This document shows positions 14,401-29,400 of a stretch of DNA of 64,000 nt, one piece after another. Both the position numbers and the translations under genes were made by a program. The notes below the pieces were generated by a model. That model had not been told where the DNA came from, made no database searches, and was given only the letters and a program-made list of their open reading frames with translations. The stretch's first letter is position 1. Each line of letters starts with the position of its first letter. Source of the DNA: Pithys albifrons albifrons (lineage: Eukaryota; Chordata; Aves; Passeriformes; Thamnophilidae); contig NC_092459.1 in NCBI RefSeq assembly GCF_047495875.1, positions 17,283,795 through 17,347,794 on the forward strand. Direction: 5' to 3'.

Positions 14401-17400
14401 GGGGTTTATTTCATGGTGTATCTTGTCTTTAAAAAAACAGAGTAACCACCAACTAATTTACATCTACAAATACCTTAGAATAAATAAGAAATATCAGGCC
14501 TAATCAACCAAAGAAAAACATGACCTTGAAAACATCATGAAGCAAACCACTTCTCACTAGGAATTCATTAAACTATCCAGGTAGAGTAAGATTATCAGAG
14601 GACCTTGAAAGAGGCTAACATTGAAATTCAGTAGCATCTATGGCTTTAACTTATTTTGAAATCTCATCTGACAACTTCACTTGACATAAGAAAACAAACC
14701 CAGGCAATAACAATCAGGTATCCATTTACAATGAAAATGCCACAAAAATATTAATTTTTTTTACCGGTGGAGTGCTGAAAATGTAGAAGGATGAACCCTT
14801 CAGAGCCAGAAACTTGAATTTGTAGAGCTGAGATGAATCAGTTCCCTCAAGTCTCTCATTTACCCATCCCATGTGTATGACCTGTAAAAGAAGTAATTGA
14901 AAATTAAAGCTCTATTTTTCAGTGGATCATAAGAGTGGTTTTATTAGAATGGGATGCATCATACACCTCACATTTGCCTTCCCACCACTTCCATAGTCTT
15001 GAAGCATACAGTATCACACCAGTGCGTCAGGAGTCCTTGAAGAGAATTAAACTTACAATACTGGTAGTCTGAATTTTACCTGAAATAATGAGTTTTAAAA
15101 GTTACCTATGTATCTCAAAGCAGACTCTCGCTTGAGACAGCAGAAAACCTACATGTACAGTAGTTCAGCAGGCAATTTATAAAACCCATGATCCTACATT
15201 ATCTATAGCAGTGTCAAAACTTGGACATACTGAAATTTTATTCCCTGAACCTCTAAAGAAATACATCTGAACAAATCACCAAATATATCTGAACTCAAAC
15301 AGCTTTGTCTAGGTTCATGTTGTCCACTACTTACAAAGTCTTTGCCACACTTACTATCCTTCAGAGTTTCTATACTTTTTTCATATACAGATTATCTCAT
15401 TTATGTTGTCATAGAATTAGATGTCACTTTCAGTGGTTACAGAACTTTAACAGTATTAAAATACATGGCTTTATTTTCCAGATAATTTAATGCTAAGAAA
15501 AAGTAAAATAAAGAAGTAAAACTGCATGCTTTCTTTTTGAGGTAAATGCAAATTTATAAAGGAATAATGCTATGGGGTGGTAGCAGAATATCATGAATGT
15601 AGTCACCCATGAAAAATAACAAGCAAACCCCATTTTAGGCTCCATTTTGCATACGTTAAGAGGATATTGCTTTTGAAACAGGTATTTAAATCTAGAGTGA
15701 GTCACCAATCTGAACGTACAATTATTGCTGATAAGCTTGCTCATCTTCAATTAAGGCTACATTTACAGGCAGTAATGAGTTACACAGGGGCAGAAATGTC
15801 AAAGCACTAGCTAATATAGATGAATGCTCATACTCTTTTACCATGAAAACCTCACACATTGTTTTGTAGTGTTGGTATGTAATGTATCAATAATGTCTCC
15901 TACCAATCAATTTAAAAATAAATGAATAATAAACCAATATGTTCATACAGAAAATCCTTCTCTTCAATATTCTAATGAGCTCCAGCATTAACATTTTAAG
16001 GAGATCTAAGAAACAGCACAATAAATACAGTAGCCCTTCCAGTTCGCATTTAGATGCTGCAATGACAAAAAACTTAACGTGTTAAATTTAATAAAGCTGT
16101 CAGTACACTTTGCATATAGTTCTTTTAGTTATACAGTTATGAAAAGTAAATGATGCAAAACACTCCAGAGGGAATTGAAGAAAGAAAATTACGTAGATCT
16201 CTATGTATGACGTATCAGAACAGGCGAGTGCACCTACGTAATTAAAGTGGGGTAAGAATCTACAAGAGATGTGAACTTGACCTGCAAGTTAAGAACCAGT
16301 GGCATACCATGAGGCACACTGGAACAATACCAAGTTAAGAAAGCAATGAGAAGTAATTTTGGTTTGGTTTTTTTTTTTTCCAAAGCAAATGGTAGATGGC
16401 ACATTTTGAAAAGTATAGATAATGGCAGGAAGAAGAAGGGAGTAAGTAGTCCTTTCACATACATAAAGATTAACTAAAATGAAATAGAAAGTAAAATACA
16501 ATTAGAACACTAAGTTTTGATATATTGCATTAATGGTTTCCATTGTATATCAGTTGCATTCAGTTATGTCTGAACGGCTACTATTCAAAATGTAATGCTT
16601 TAGAAAGCGAACTGAAGAGGAACTTAGAAATTTAACACTCAAATGTTTATGTGCTTTAACTAAAGAATGAAATTTGTAATCCAAGCTGAGCACAGTTTGA
16701 ACACCATGAACAGCAAGATACCTGTATGAATCTGAAGGGAACTATGAAGAGAAGTATATATCTGAATTCGTATGTTGTTCCAGCCATTGTCTGCAGGTGC
16801 AAAATCTGGATTATGAGTCCTTTTGGGTAACAATAGTAGTTTCTACCCTTTGCCTGCTTGTTTTAACAAGGAGGTTGGTAAATTTGACATCTCTCATCTT
16901 TATTCATTACAGCATTCTTGTTCAAATTAGGATCCAAAGTGCAAAACTTTCTCTTGAAGACAGGTACCACCAGTAAATTGCTTCCCTGGTTATGCATTCT
17001 TATATTATACTAGATCTGCAGCACTATTTGTGCAGCAGGAACAAAACCAAGTAAGTGAAAATGAAAAGCTCAGGTCCTTCATAACTTTCTTCTCTTTTTG
17101 TCTTATATGTCTGCTTTATATTTTAGCAATACTATAACAACAATAATATACACCTAGGAAGCAGAAAATAAAAAAAGAAATCATTTCAAACTGTAGCTCT
17201 TTACCTCACAGAGGCCCTGCATATTAGCTCACCAAAGGTTAAAAAATTAAAAACTGAACTCACATATAAATAAATATATAACAATCATCAAGGAATATTT
17301 CAATTCTATCTGTGGTCTCTTTATGCTTTAATATATTTAGTCCTGCTCCCTTTCTACAGGTGTAAGTTATAAAATTGTAGTCTGCAAGAATCTAACTGTT

Positions 17401-20400
17401 CCAGACTAACAATTAGGATAAAGTAATTTTATTGTTGTATCTTATATTTTTAAAAATATTTTTCTCTGCTTTGAGAAAACTAAAAAAAACCCAAAACCAC
17501 AAAACCAAAAAAACCCCAAAAATATAAAGTTTTAAACTGTAGCTGCAGAGTTTCTTCATGGCATGCCTGCAGCAGCAGTTGTGCTGTGAGGAACAATGAC
17601 AAAATCCTTCATATTTGAAAAGTTTCTTATTTATAATTATGATTGCATAATTATCAGAGTGGAAAAGAAGCTTCTGAGAAACTTAGGAATTCAGCCTCTC
17701 CAAAATTCAGTACACATGATACCTGTTTCTAAAAAATGCTTCCTTAATGTTCTCAGGTCCTCTAATAATGGAGGCTTCACAGTTATCTCAATAATCTATT
17801 CTAGAATAATAGATGATTCTCTCAATAATGTACTTCTCATGGCAAACATGAATTGCTCTTGTTGTAATCACAATTTAAGATTTCCTTTTTTGCCCTATCC
17901 ACTAAAGACTCAAATGATTTTGACCTTAGATTGGAAGAGTAAAAAAAGCTTATTTAGTTCATAAGTGGAACAAAAATCCATGAACAAGAACACGCAGTTT
18001 TTGTAGCATTATTATTTGTTGCTTTACATGTTATTCTCTAAGCACAAAGTTACCATTCCTGCAATTTTTTTTCATACTTTTGTCTTTCTTTCAGCCTGTC
18101 CACAGAGGCCATGGAAAACCCCTAATTGATATCTATTTGGAAACATAGTGCACAAAATCAGAATCACTATTCCTGCCAAGGCCATAGCTGAGCAGAAGGA
18201 TTGCTTAGCATGTCTTACAGTAAGTCAGGTACAGCCCACAGTTCCTGTCGCTTTCTCAAAAGCCACAAAGGAGACATGGTTGTTACAGCATGAAGGAATC
18301 AGCCAGAAGTGGCCTGATGTTAAATTGACAAGGGAACAGTGGAGAAACTGCTGGACAGTGCACACAAAGTGAATGGAGAAGCTGGAAGGCTCGCCTGCAA
18401 CTACACTGATAGAGCAATATGGGGACAAACCAGCAGGGAAAATACACTAAAGGGTAGTTAAGAATGGGTGAAGAATGACAAAATATAATGAAAAGGGGGA
18501 CTGCCTTACAGACAGTTGTGGTGGTATCACCAATTAAGGCCAAATTAACCAAATTAGCATGTAAAAATCAGAAAAAATAAGGGTCAATGGAGAAGCAATA
18601 AAGTGTGGGTGGGTTCCTTATTTAGAAGAGGGAAATAGGAGAGGGAAATGAATATAAGGTAAACCAAATGCAGGTTTTTGGGACCTCAGCTGATTGGTCC
18701 TGTACCTGACTACCACAGGCAGATGTAATGATAAACCATAATAATAACTCATAACAATGAACTTGTTGTTTTTCCTTTTATTTCTATCTGACTGAATTCT
18801 GCTGGTATGGGCTATCTGGGATGGCCTCTCTAAGTTATAGTAAGAAAAGGAGGGCAAACCAAACCTTCCTAGAATAATTTGTACCCCTAGATACCTTTCA
18901 AGCTTTTTCCAGTACCAACTTTAGTTTTTCCCAGTCTCTCACATATACTTGATTATGCTTGCACATATGCTCCATCCTTACTGGCATCATCCTTTTTTCT
19001 TCAGATGCATTCTTGAATATGTCAAGATCGTTCATATCTCTAACACTGTATTTTAAAGCTTTACGTCCTCGCAATTAGTAGGCTTACTTTTGCTAATGCA
19101 TTATAAAGGCAGCTGTCAGGAGAACTAGATCCAGGTCAGAACTCTTCAGGACTTTTAGTGAATATGTCAGTTTTCAAAGTGAGCCATTTATACATATGAT
19201 TGGATTATTCAACAAAATCTATACTACCAAATCCATATAATACTTGTTAAAATATTGTAATGTCAAGAATTGCCATAAACCTTGCTGGAATCAACATATG
19301 TTGCTGCAACTTCCTGTCACACATCCGTAAGATATGTTACATGATCACAGGAGAAAGTTAGATTAGTTGTCACTATTTATTATAGACAAATCCTTCAGGG
19401 CAGTCATTCATTTTTATCTTGCTGCTTCATACATGTATTTTGTTTTATTTCAAATTTCTTTACAGAGATTGAAGTAAAATTGAATAGTCTCCAACTGGAC
19501 AACTTCTCTTTCTTTATTCATTAACAGCCATGATGTTTGCCCTTCCGTAATCTGCAGCCACAAATTCCCTAAAATAATTGTGATAAAAGTTTGAGTCTTG
19601 ATAACATAAAAAGATTCAGGAAACAAAACAAAAAACCTTGCAAGTATTTTTACATACACACGGAGAGAGAATTGCCCAATTTCCTTTAATAAAAAATAAA
19701 GAGCAATCCAGCAGTGTGTATGTCTTGCAAATTGAGTCCCACAGATACATTTTTTATGTTCTTGACAACACTGAATCCTAATTTGTTAATGTCCTGTGAA
19801 AAACATTATCTGAATGAAACCTATCCACACCCAACCTTGTCCCTTTATGAAAGATTAAGTTGGACTCTGAAAGCAATGAAGAAAACCCACCGCAGGCGAC
19901 ACAGTAATGAAACTCTAAGGACATGTTTAATTCTTCAAGAATGTCCACGCTCAAAAGCAAAGACAAATTTGAAGCTATCACCAATTTTACTTCAAGGCAG
20001 CTCTTCAAGTGACCTTCAATCTCTTAAGGTTATCCTTCTCTAAATTTTAAATCAATTACTTTAATAAGAGCTATTCAGGTCTGTACAAACTGACATTAAT
20101 AAGCTCCATTAACACAGGACAGAACAAAACCTCTTCTGCTTTCAGTTATCATTGACAAGTTTTATATGATGCCTTTGTGATATATGTATCTGCAAGATTT
20201 ACAATTTGGTTGCTTTTAAAGCGAATTTGCACAGGACCTACAAAGTTTAAATTGTTCACATTTGCTCCTTTAATATTTCTGCACTTGTTAGTTTTATTTC
20301 CTTAATCTGCCCTAATTCATTTTTTTATTATTTTTTTTTTTACTTTTTGGCAGAGAATAAATGTTTTTTGCTATCAATTCTACCTTAAATTTTCAGCTTT

Positions 20401-23400
20401 TCAAATTAAGGTCCTAATTGTATTGTCCCTTCTCTTTATATTTGGAATGGAAAAAGTGGGATAGATTTTTATTGCCTAACTTTAGGCACCTACTTCAGAT
20501 GATATGCTAAGAGGCAAGTCAAGATAGCAGAAGTGGCTCCTATAAAGGAGGATTTAAAGCATTGATACCAAGTTGCATATTTGAACAACTCTCTGGAACA
20601 GAACAATTTTCTGCACTGAATATCCAGGGACTTTATGGAGACTAGCCTGTTTATTTAGGAAATCAAATTATGTAGCTACTGATAGATTGTATGACTGTCC
20701 TCATTACTTTTTAAAAATTGAGGAAGAGTGTCTTCCTTTCTTCAACCAAACTCATTATGTGTGCCCAAACTGATAACTTTTAATAGTTACTTAAGTAATT
20801 GCAGTAGATAGTTCATGCAAAAAGATATCCAAATTAAATACCTTTCCCCCTGGCAATCATAATCACCTGTTTTTCATATCAGTTTAATTAATAATTAAAT
20901 GCCAGGGCAAAGAGAGTAATTAAATCACAGAATTATAGAATAGTTTGGGTGGAAAGGAGCTTTAAATGTAATTTAGGTCAACTCCACTGCAATGAACAGG
21001 GACATCTTCAGCTAGATCAGAATGCTTACAGACTAACCTGACCTTGAATGTTTCTGGGTATGGGGCATCCACTGTCTCTCTGAGCGGCCCATGCCAGTGC
21101 TTTATCACTCCAATGTAAAAAAAACCAAACCCTTCCTTATGGCTAAGCCAAATAATTCCTCTTTCAGTTTAAAATATTACCCTTGTCCTATCACAACAGG
21201 TCTTGCTAAAAAGTTGCCAATCATTCTTGTACCCCCCTTTAAGTACTGAAAGGCTGCAATAAGGTCACCCTGGAGCCCTTGCTTCTCCAGGCTGAACAGC
21301 CCCACCTTTTTCAGTCTCTCCTCACAGGAGAAGTGCTCCATCCCTTTGATCACCTTTGTGGTTGGCCCTTCTCTGTGGACCTGTTAGAATAGGTCCATGT
21401 CCTTCTTATGTTGAGGTCCCCAGAACACAATGCAACACTCTAGGTGGGGGTCTCAAGAGCAGTGTAAAGGAGCAGAATCACCTCCCCTGACCTGCTGTCC
21501 ACTCTACTTTTGATGCAACCCAGGACATGCTTGGCTTTCTGGGCTGCAAGTGCACAGTGGGGTCATGTGCACTTGGGTTTTGTCCAGCCTCCACCAGCAC
21601 GCTCAAGTTCTTCCTGGCAGGGCTGTTCTCAATCCATTCATCCCCCAGACTGTTTTGTCACTGGGGGTTACCTGGTACTTGTCCTTGTTGAAACTCATGA
21701 AGTTCCTGTGGGGCCACTTCTCAAGCTTTTCCAAGTCCCTCTGGCTGGCATCCCAGCCTTTGGGTGTGTCAACTGCATCACAGAACTTGGTGTTGTCTAC
21801 AAACTTGCGGAGGGTACACGTACCAAATCTATGTCACGGATGCCCATCGGGACACTGAGACATTGTCTACTATCCTCTTGATGCAACTGTCCTTATCCAT
21901 TGGACAGTCCACCCACAAAACCCGTATGTCTCCAATTAGAGAGAAGGATGTTGTGGGGGACCATGTTTACAGAAATACAGATAAATGACATTTGCAGACC
22001 TTCCCTTGTTCCCTGATATAGTCATTCCATCATAGAAGGCCACAGGGTTGGACAAGCAGGACTTGTCCTTGGTGAAGCCATGTTGGCTGTCTCAAATCAC
22101 CTCCCTGTCCTCCAAGTGCCTTATCACAGCTTCTAGGAGGATTGTTCCATGATCGTCCCAGCAACAGAAGTGAAGCTGGCATGTTGGTATTTCCTGATTT
22201 CCTTCTTCATATCTTTTTTAAAAATGGATGCAGTATTTCCCTCTTGCTACTCATGAGGGGCTTCACCTGACTGCCATGACATTTCAAGTATCATAGAGAG
22301 TGGCTTGGCAACTACACCAGCCAATTCTCTCAGGACTCTGGGATGCACCTCATCAGGTCCCATTGACTTATGTATATGGTCACGTTCCTCAAGTGGTCAC
22401 AAACCTGATCTCAAGTTACGGTGTGAGGGACTTTGCTCTCCCATTCCCCATCTTGCAGTCCATCCACTCACAAGGTTTCAGAAGAGAGATTGTCAGTGAA
22501 GACTAAGTGCTCCCTTCTTATATGGAATAGGTATTTATTATTACCTATTTATTATTACCTATTAATTAGTATAGAAAAGTCTCTACATGTTCAAGTACAT
22601 TGTACAAGTAAGATGATGCAATGGTGATGTTGAAAGAGTATAGAATATGTCAAACTAATAAATACTTATTTGATCCTGATATGCAGAATTTTTTGACTCA
22701 GTCTTTGACTTCTGCAATAAAACTCCATAATTAATTTCTGTAGTAAAACTATAAAAAACACCTCGTATATTTTTTCACTTTTATAATTTACAAACCCAGT
22801 ATTTTGAAAACAGCTGGGATTATGCTCTTTGTTCTTGAGTAATAATGTCAGATTGATGCAATGTAAGCAGATGTAAGTGAAACTCATTTGTTTTATAATA
22901 CAAAATTTAGAGTCTTTTCCAGAATTCATGAATTATCCTGGAAAATGCTACTATTGTATTTTACAAAATAAATGAAAAAACTCTTTGCAGTGTTACAAGA
23001 AGTAACAATGCAGTAAATTCATCTGTCTTTGTGACATTTGTCTCATCAGAGTAGAAGAAATAAATCATCATGCTCCTGAGCTCCAAAAGGCAGTCATGGC
23101 AAATGCAGTCTGCTTAGCATGACATGCCAAACAGACTGGATTTGGATTTCACTCCTTGGCTATCTGAGCACCTTATGTGATGTCAATCGAGAGTTTACAG
23201 ACTCACTGCTGCAGTGTTGCATGCAAACATACTGTGCTTTCCAAGACCTAGCTGGGAGTTCCACTGTCCCTCTCTCATGTATTTCATGGCTCCATCTAAT
23301 GCACTTTTTAGTTTTGCAATGCAGAATTCTACTCATTACTGTATATTAGTAAGAACAGTAAGAATCTGCTATATTTAGTAGGTAATTTCAGAATTTCAAA

Positions 23401-26400
23401 CCATAGAAAACTTGGTTTTAGAATTTTAAAACTGACTGATATGCACATGCAAGCTCTACAAATTTTCTAACAATGTAATCAGAAGAATTTAAAAAATGGA
23501 TAATATAATGGAAGTCTTACCTGGTCTGAGGGAGAACAGCATTTATTTGCCATTTTCATCTATGACAGAGATGGAAGAACACAGAGTTATTAATATGCTG
23601 AAGAGTTTCTGTGATGCAATTAGCAGTGATTGACTTAGTTATTGATTACTGTATTAATACTTGCAATTTATATTTATAAGAAATTAAATCATCCAGTGCT
23701 TAAATACTAGAGTTTTAGTATTACACTGAATTTACAAAACCAAGATTTGAAAGACAAGAACATTTTATCAGAGTTTCATTAAATCCTTCATAAAGATTTG
23801 CATGTATAAATTTAACTCTGCCACTCTGAGTGAAAATATACTGTACTATAGATGCTTCAGGTCTCAGTTAAACAATTGCTTAGCTAGATTTACAAATGAG
23901 GTCTGTGATTAAGTATTTGTGAAATGAAGAAAATGGAGTATAAGATGTGTTGAAAGATGAAGAGAAAATTGTATGGGCTTTCATTTTAGTTTACTGTTCA
24001 AGATGAAGATGCATCTCTCTCTTTTTCTCTCTTCGTTTAGATATCAAAGACTTCATTTTGGCTTTTCTCTGGCAGTCATAGTTTGCATAGGTAAACAAAC
24101 CCTGACATATATGTGTATGTGTAACACTTTAAAGTGCAATATTAGTAAGTACAGATAAGAATCTAGAAAGAAATATATTAGACTGGAAAAATAGACTCCC
24201 CTATATATATAAGGTGTAAGGTGAAAACTGTCCTAGAGTTGATGAGTACTTCCAAAGGACCATTGAATCCAAAAGCCTATTTTATAAGAAATGAAAGGCT
24301 TGATAAGAAGACCAAAATCTGTATCTATGCACATGCCAAAGAAAACGAGCAAAAGAAATCTAGGGCAGTGACTGAGGTCTGAGGATGAGGTGACCAAGAT
24401 GCTGGGAGCCTGGGACATCTGCCAGGCCTGGCTGTCACTTTGGACTGTGCTGGGAGATTCTGCCAGGCCCATGGAGTGGCCCTGCCATGGTCCCTACTAC
24501 CTCCCTGCCACAACAGAGGAGGAACAGGGACTACCACAACAGAGGAAGGTCACAGCCTGCACTTCCTGGCATCTGCAGCATAGCACAGGCACAGACTGAT
24601 GATGAGGATGCAACTAAAATTCACCTGCTAAGTGGCCCCAGCAAGGTTCCTCACAAGTCATGCACACAGGTGTGCCTCACCACAGCCTGGCCCCAGGCTG
24701 CATGCCTGCACTGTCCCAGAGGGGGCGTGGAGCACTGGTGTGGGGGGAAGAGGGAGCAGAACTTCTTGTTGCCCTTGGGACCCTGTCAGTAACAAACCAG
24801 CGAGAACTCAAGAACCTCACTCTATAACTTAGTTAAAACAAGCGGGTGACATACCCAGTGTGCAGAAGGAAGCAGATCTCAGCAGTCTGATTCATTTGTA
24901 GGCTTAATCCTGCTAGAGCAGTTGAGCAGGACATAATGAAAAGGCACCTGGAATCCTTTAATATCAGTAAAAATGCTGACACACCTTGCCCGTATTCAGT
25001 TCCAAACTTTCTCCTGTGCTTCAGACACAAATATCTACACAAAGTAACTATACAGAAGCTATGTTATACACACAGAAAATATTTCCTTGCAAGTGTCCAG
25101 AATCACACTGAATAATAAGATTACTAAAGCACAAACCAGTGCAAATAAACAGGTTGAGATGTGCCTGAAAAAAAGTGTGTGAGACTGGCCATGCAGGTTT
25201 TTCTGTACAATGAGGGTTGAGTATTGTGAAGAGCACTCTCATAACCAGTTCAGCTTCCCACTGGTGAGGGCAATAGGGCAGAACACTTTGGACTCCACAG
25301 CTGTTCACTGCACAGTCGTTGCTCATTTTCTATTCAAATCAGGGATAGCTGCAGCCCTGATGTAACTGTGGGGAGAGGAAAGATCTTCTATATCACATTA
25401 GGTTCCTGTGTCATGGGACTGAGGGGAGAAGTATGTATTCCACTTCAACTGGCACCATGTGTTCTCTGCACCCCTTTACAGCTGGTGCAGAGAGACAGGA
25501 ATCCAAATGGGATACACTTACCTTTCTGGCAGTGCATGGGCTCTCAGCACTGCAGTACAGTAATGGCAGCTGGAGACATCAGAGGAACTAAAACAAAAAA
25601 CCTGGATCTGCAAAGACTGCAGACAACTTTGAAAAGAAGCTCCTAAGCAAATTGTAATTCCTATACTCTGTTCTAAATGGATACATATAGGGTAGGAACA
25701 GAATGGAGATGAAATGGTTCAGAACTGTTTACCTAAACCTAAATACCTCCCAGGCTGGGATTTATCTCACACATAATATGCCTATAGTCGCTTTCCAGAC
25801 AATAGTCAAAGTGAAGGATCTTGACAGGCACCTATTTTTTTTCTAGCTGTAATAGTATCCCATATGATTGCTTATTGCTTGGCTAAGTTTAGGTGATTTG
25901 ATTCCTACCCTTACTGACTTCCCTTTACAATCTCAACAGTTTGAACTGTGGTACTTTAAATGGAAATTTTTGCATCTAAAACAACAACAACAATAACAAC
26001 AAAAACAACCAGCAGAAAAGAAATATTCTGTGTTCTCACCGTGAGGACAGAGTTGTTTGTATAATCATTGAGGCAGTGAAATTTGTATACTGCTTCCTAC
26101 ACGCAAGGATTTTGTTTCCATCTATGTGTACACCACATTCTGCTATGTAAAGAAAGCAAGGCCTTTTCAATCCTCTTTCTTTTTTATATATGCATGTTCA
26201 AAGGTCTTATTTCATAAATCTCTCCATATCAAACAGAAATTTCATCAAACTGCAATACAGAGTATCACTTAGATATATGTTTACATGGAGGAATAAAACA
26301 AAAGGTTTGTACACTACAACATGTACAACTTAAAAAGCTGTAAAAGGCATAAATACAATCTGGATTAATAACCCTATGTTGGTGCAAATTTTAAGTTTCT

Positions 26401-29400
26401 ACCATCCTCCAGTGAAACGGCTTGACTGATTTATAAAAACCATAAATAATGTTTAAAGTGGAACGAGTGCAACATAACTTGTCGCTTACCTGCTTATGAG
26501 CTACTCAGGTATTTATGAATATTTTTTTAAATAACACCATTAGAATATACTGGGGAAAAAAACACAAAACCTTGAGAAAGTTATATTTGTAAGAAACAAG
26601 TCTCTATAATGTAAATGAGCCGGCAGTATCTCCTTAAGGTGCTTCTACTGACTACGATTACATTAATGTTTGGTGTCATATTTCAAACAAAATAAATAAG
26701 ATACGTTAGAAAAGCTGAACATATCTAATAGTTGGTGATCTGAATGGTGCAAAACAGGGAGAGAAATATAAATTATCCCAAAGAACTCTCTCCTAAAAAA
26801 TCATCTCCATCACAAATTGTCAATTCAGCCTACAAAGAACTCTTCAGCTAAAGAAAATAACAGCAGCAGAGAGAAGCACATGGAGATTAACTTGTTTCTC
26901 ATGCTTCTTTCATCATGGAATATTCACTGCCACTTTCTGTTCCCTCTCTTCCCTCAGTTTCTTGAACTGCACCTCCTTCTGTGAGAAAAGTGTAAGAAAT
27001 AAATGTGAGGTGCTGATTCACCTCATTTATTTCTGCCAAAGGTAAATATGAAGAGCTTTGAGAACATTGAAGTTGGGGATTGAATCACAAAGGAAGATTG
27101 CAGGATAGTTTCATGCTGGTAGAAGAGTATGTGAAAAATAAGAATATGAACAGAGTGATGAATAATTTGGAGCAAGGGTCCTCAGGAAAAAAAAAAGTAA
27201 CACACACTGCCTGCAAAGCCAGTTGTTACTAGGAGATTTTCTGAGCTAAGGATACAAAGCATGTATCACTAAGGAGGCTGAAAAGATACCCTTATATTTT
27301 TCTACATATTGAAATATTCCCCGTGCTTCTCTGTCATCTAAGAACTAACTCTCTCCAGGCTGGTACCAGGATCATTATTTCTCATCCACCAAGTAACACT
27401 TTCTAAATATGCTAACCTACAGTGGCAGCATCCTTATGCAGTGACAACTCCTCACAACTTCTCTGCTGAAAGATGACTCCTCCTTTACACTTGATCCTCG
27501 GAGAGCTTGCCTTTGTAAAGAAGTTAGATGTTTCAATAGTACAAAAGAGTAGTCTGACATTAGCAGAAGTGTCACATTGTGGCAGAGCTATTTTTGTTCT
27601 GCCTACATTATGACTGTCTTCTGGCATCAGCAGGAGATCTGCCGGTTGCTGAATGAGACTGTATTAGGGTAAAATAAAAAAATGTAGAGTAAAGTGATAC
27701 AGGAAAGAGTGGGTGCACTGTAGGAAAGCAATTAACCTGTATTATGAGCTCCTTAAGAATTAAAATTTGAAAATAAATTATTCAAAATTGTATGCAAATA
27801 TGTAGGACAAAGGATGTATATAAGAGTAAAATGGATAGGCACAGATTAAGTAAGAATGGCTGCGGTGCAGGAAAAGTTGCTAATGTCATGAAACAAATGT
27901 CAGCAAAACAACCTAAAAATGTATGGAAGTAAAACATGAATAATGGAAACTATGGCTTAAAAACTTCATAGTAGATCAGGTAAGAATGCTGAGATTAGGC
28001 CAACAGTACCAGCAAGAAGGGCCATTGTGACCATGTATCTAGTAATTAATTTCCATACAGCGATGATGGCATGGGACAGAATAGGAAATGAATAGTTTAA
28101 ATATCTGGAGAAGTAACTGAACTTAGAGTCAGTAAGGACTCATGAAAATAACCCATAACTAGATAAGGAACTATCTGAATATCCAAATGAGTAGTAATTA
28201 TCTTCAGGTGCTCTTGAAGAATGGGGTAGACACTACAGAAGAGAGAAGTACAGAAAGAGGAAAGAACTCTGGAGGAATTACAGATCCATTCCCTAATGTT
28301 AATTTCTGAGCCATGATAACAAAAGAATGATTCTGTGAAATGACAGTACTAAGGTAATAAAAAGCATTCAAAATAGACTTTCAAGAAGCCTAATGCAAAG
28401 TGCTTGCCCTGGGCACTGTGAATGGTGGTCTGTGTCCTCAAGTTTGCCCAGAAACAGTGAACGCTCTCAAGCCTTCTTCTGCAGCCTCACATCCTTTTAG
28501 TAAAAATGTTTTGCAACAAAAGAGATTCTCAGTGACTACTAAATCTTCTGTACTGATTATCAGTAAATAAAATAATGCTCTGGCTGGACCTTTCCAGTTG
28601 TACCACAGGCTGCAGACCTGAAAAATACCTGTAAAATATTAAGTCCAAGCAAAAAGTTTACGTGTTTCTCATTTGAGCTACACAGAGTTCACTCTGTAAC
28701 TCACCAAGAACACAAAACATGGGAAATCATCTGTTCATGAAATTCATGAGTGTTATTTCTCAGACCTTCCTGGAAACACCAGATGAACTCTTTTGTTTAC
28801 AGAATTCACTATTGTAATAGATAAAGGAGAAGGAAACTCCTCACTCAAGTCACAACACAGTGAAGATACTCTGTCAGGACACATATTACTGCACACAGTG
28901 CTTTTGAAAGAAACAGACTTGCATCCTATGATAATAAAAACTGCTTGCATTTATAGCTACTTTTGTATTGCCTTATTCCCTTACATCCTTGGAGTGGCCT
29001 TTATTCAGTGGATTTCTTCAGAAACTAAAAACAAATTGCCGTAGTAACTATGAACTGGAATTGCTCTAAAAATACTACCACTCAGTTTGTTAGAATTGTC
29101 AAATTATCATACCCTGTTCATTACGTAAATCACTAAACAGAGAATATTTATAAAGAATGCATCATAAGCAAAAGATGTTTGATTTTGTCAAATGGATTGC
29201 TTAAGCAATTATTTTAAAAAAGAGTTAATGGAATTAATGAACTACTGTGATCAAATGTAATTCCACATAACTTTTGAAGACTAGAAAAATAAATTAAATT
29301 TTAAACCTGTTTTTAACCAAATATTTTTGATGAAATCCATTACAAATTCTACACAACATAACCTGGAGAACTAAGCAATGGTTTGTCTAGAGTACAAAGC

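Larger units (their letters stand above)
6752..14764 (-). other. SNTG2 intron (8.0 kb)
   Basis: Complete intron. The main content is a GC-rich patch of about 1 kb (12165-13125) with a decayed LTR inside it (12345-12840). The remainder is AT-rich with short homopolymers (for example a poly-A run near 8724) and no recognisable repeat. Confidence 0.85.
14882..23520 (-). other. SNTG2 intron (8.6 kb)
   Basis: Complete intron. It holds a 1.6 kb CR1 (20922-22506), a small tandem repeat next to it (22532-22559) and an A/C-rich tract (17481-17523). The open frames at 17596-17964, 18148-18552 and 19714-20043 show no domain I recognise. Confidence 0.85.

Noticed and set aside
21510..22627. Several open frames on the plus strand
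   Set aside because: They are antisense shadows of a CR1 element on the minus strand.
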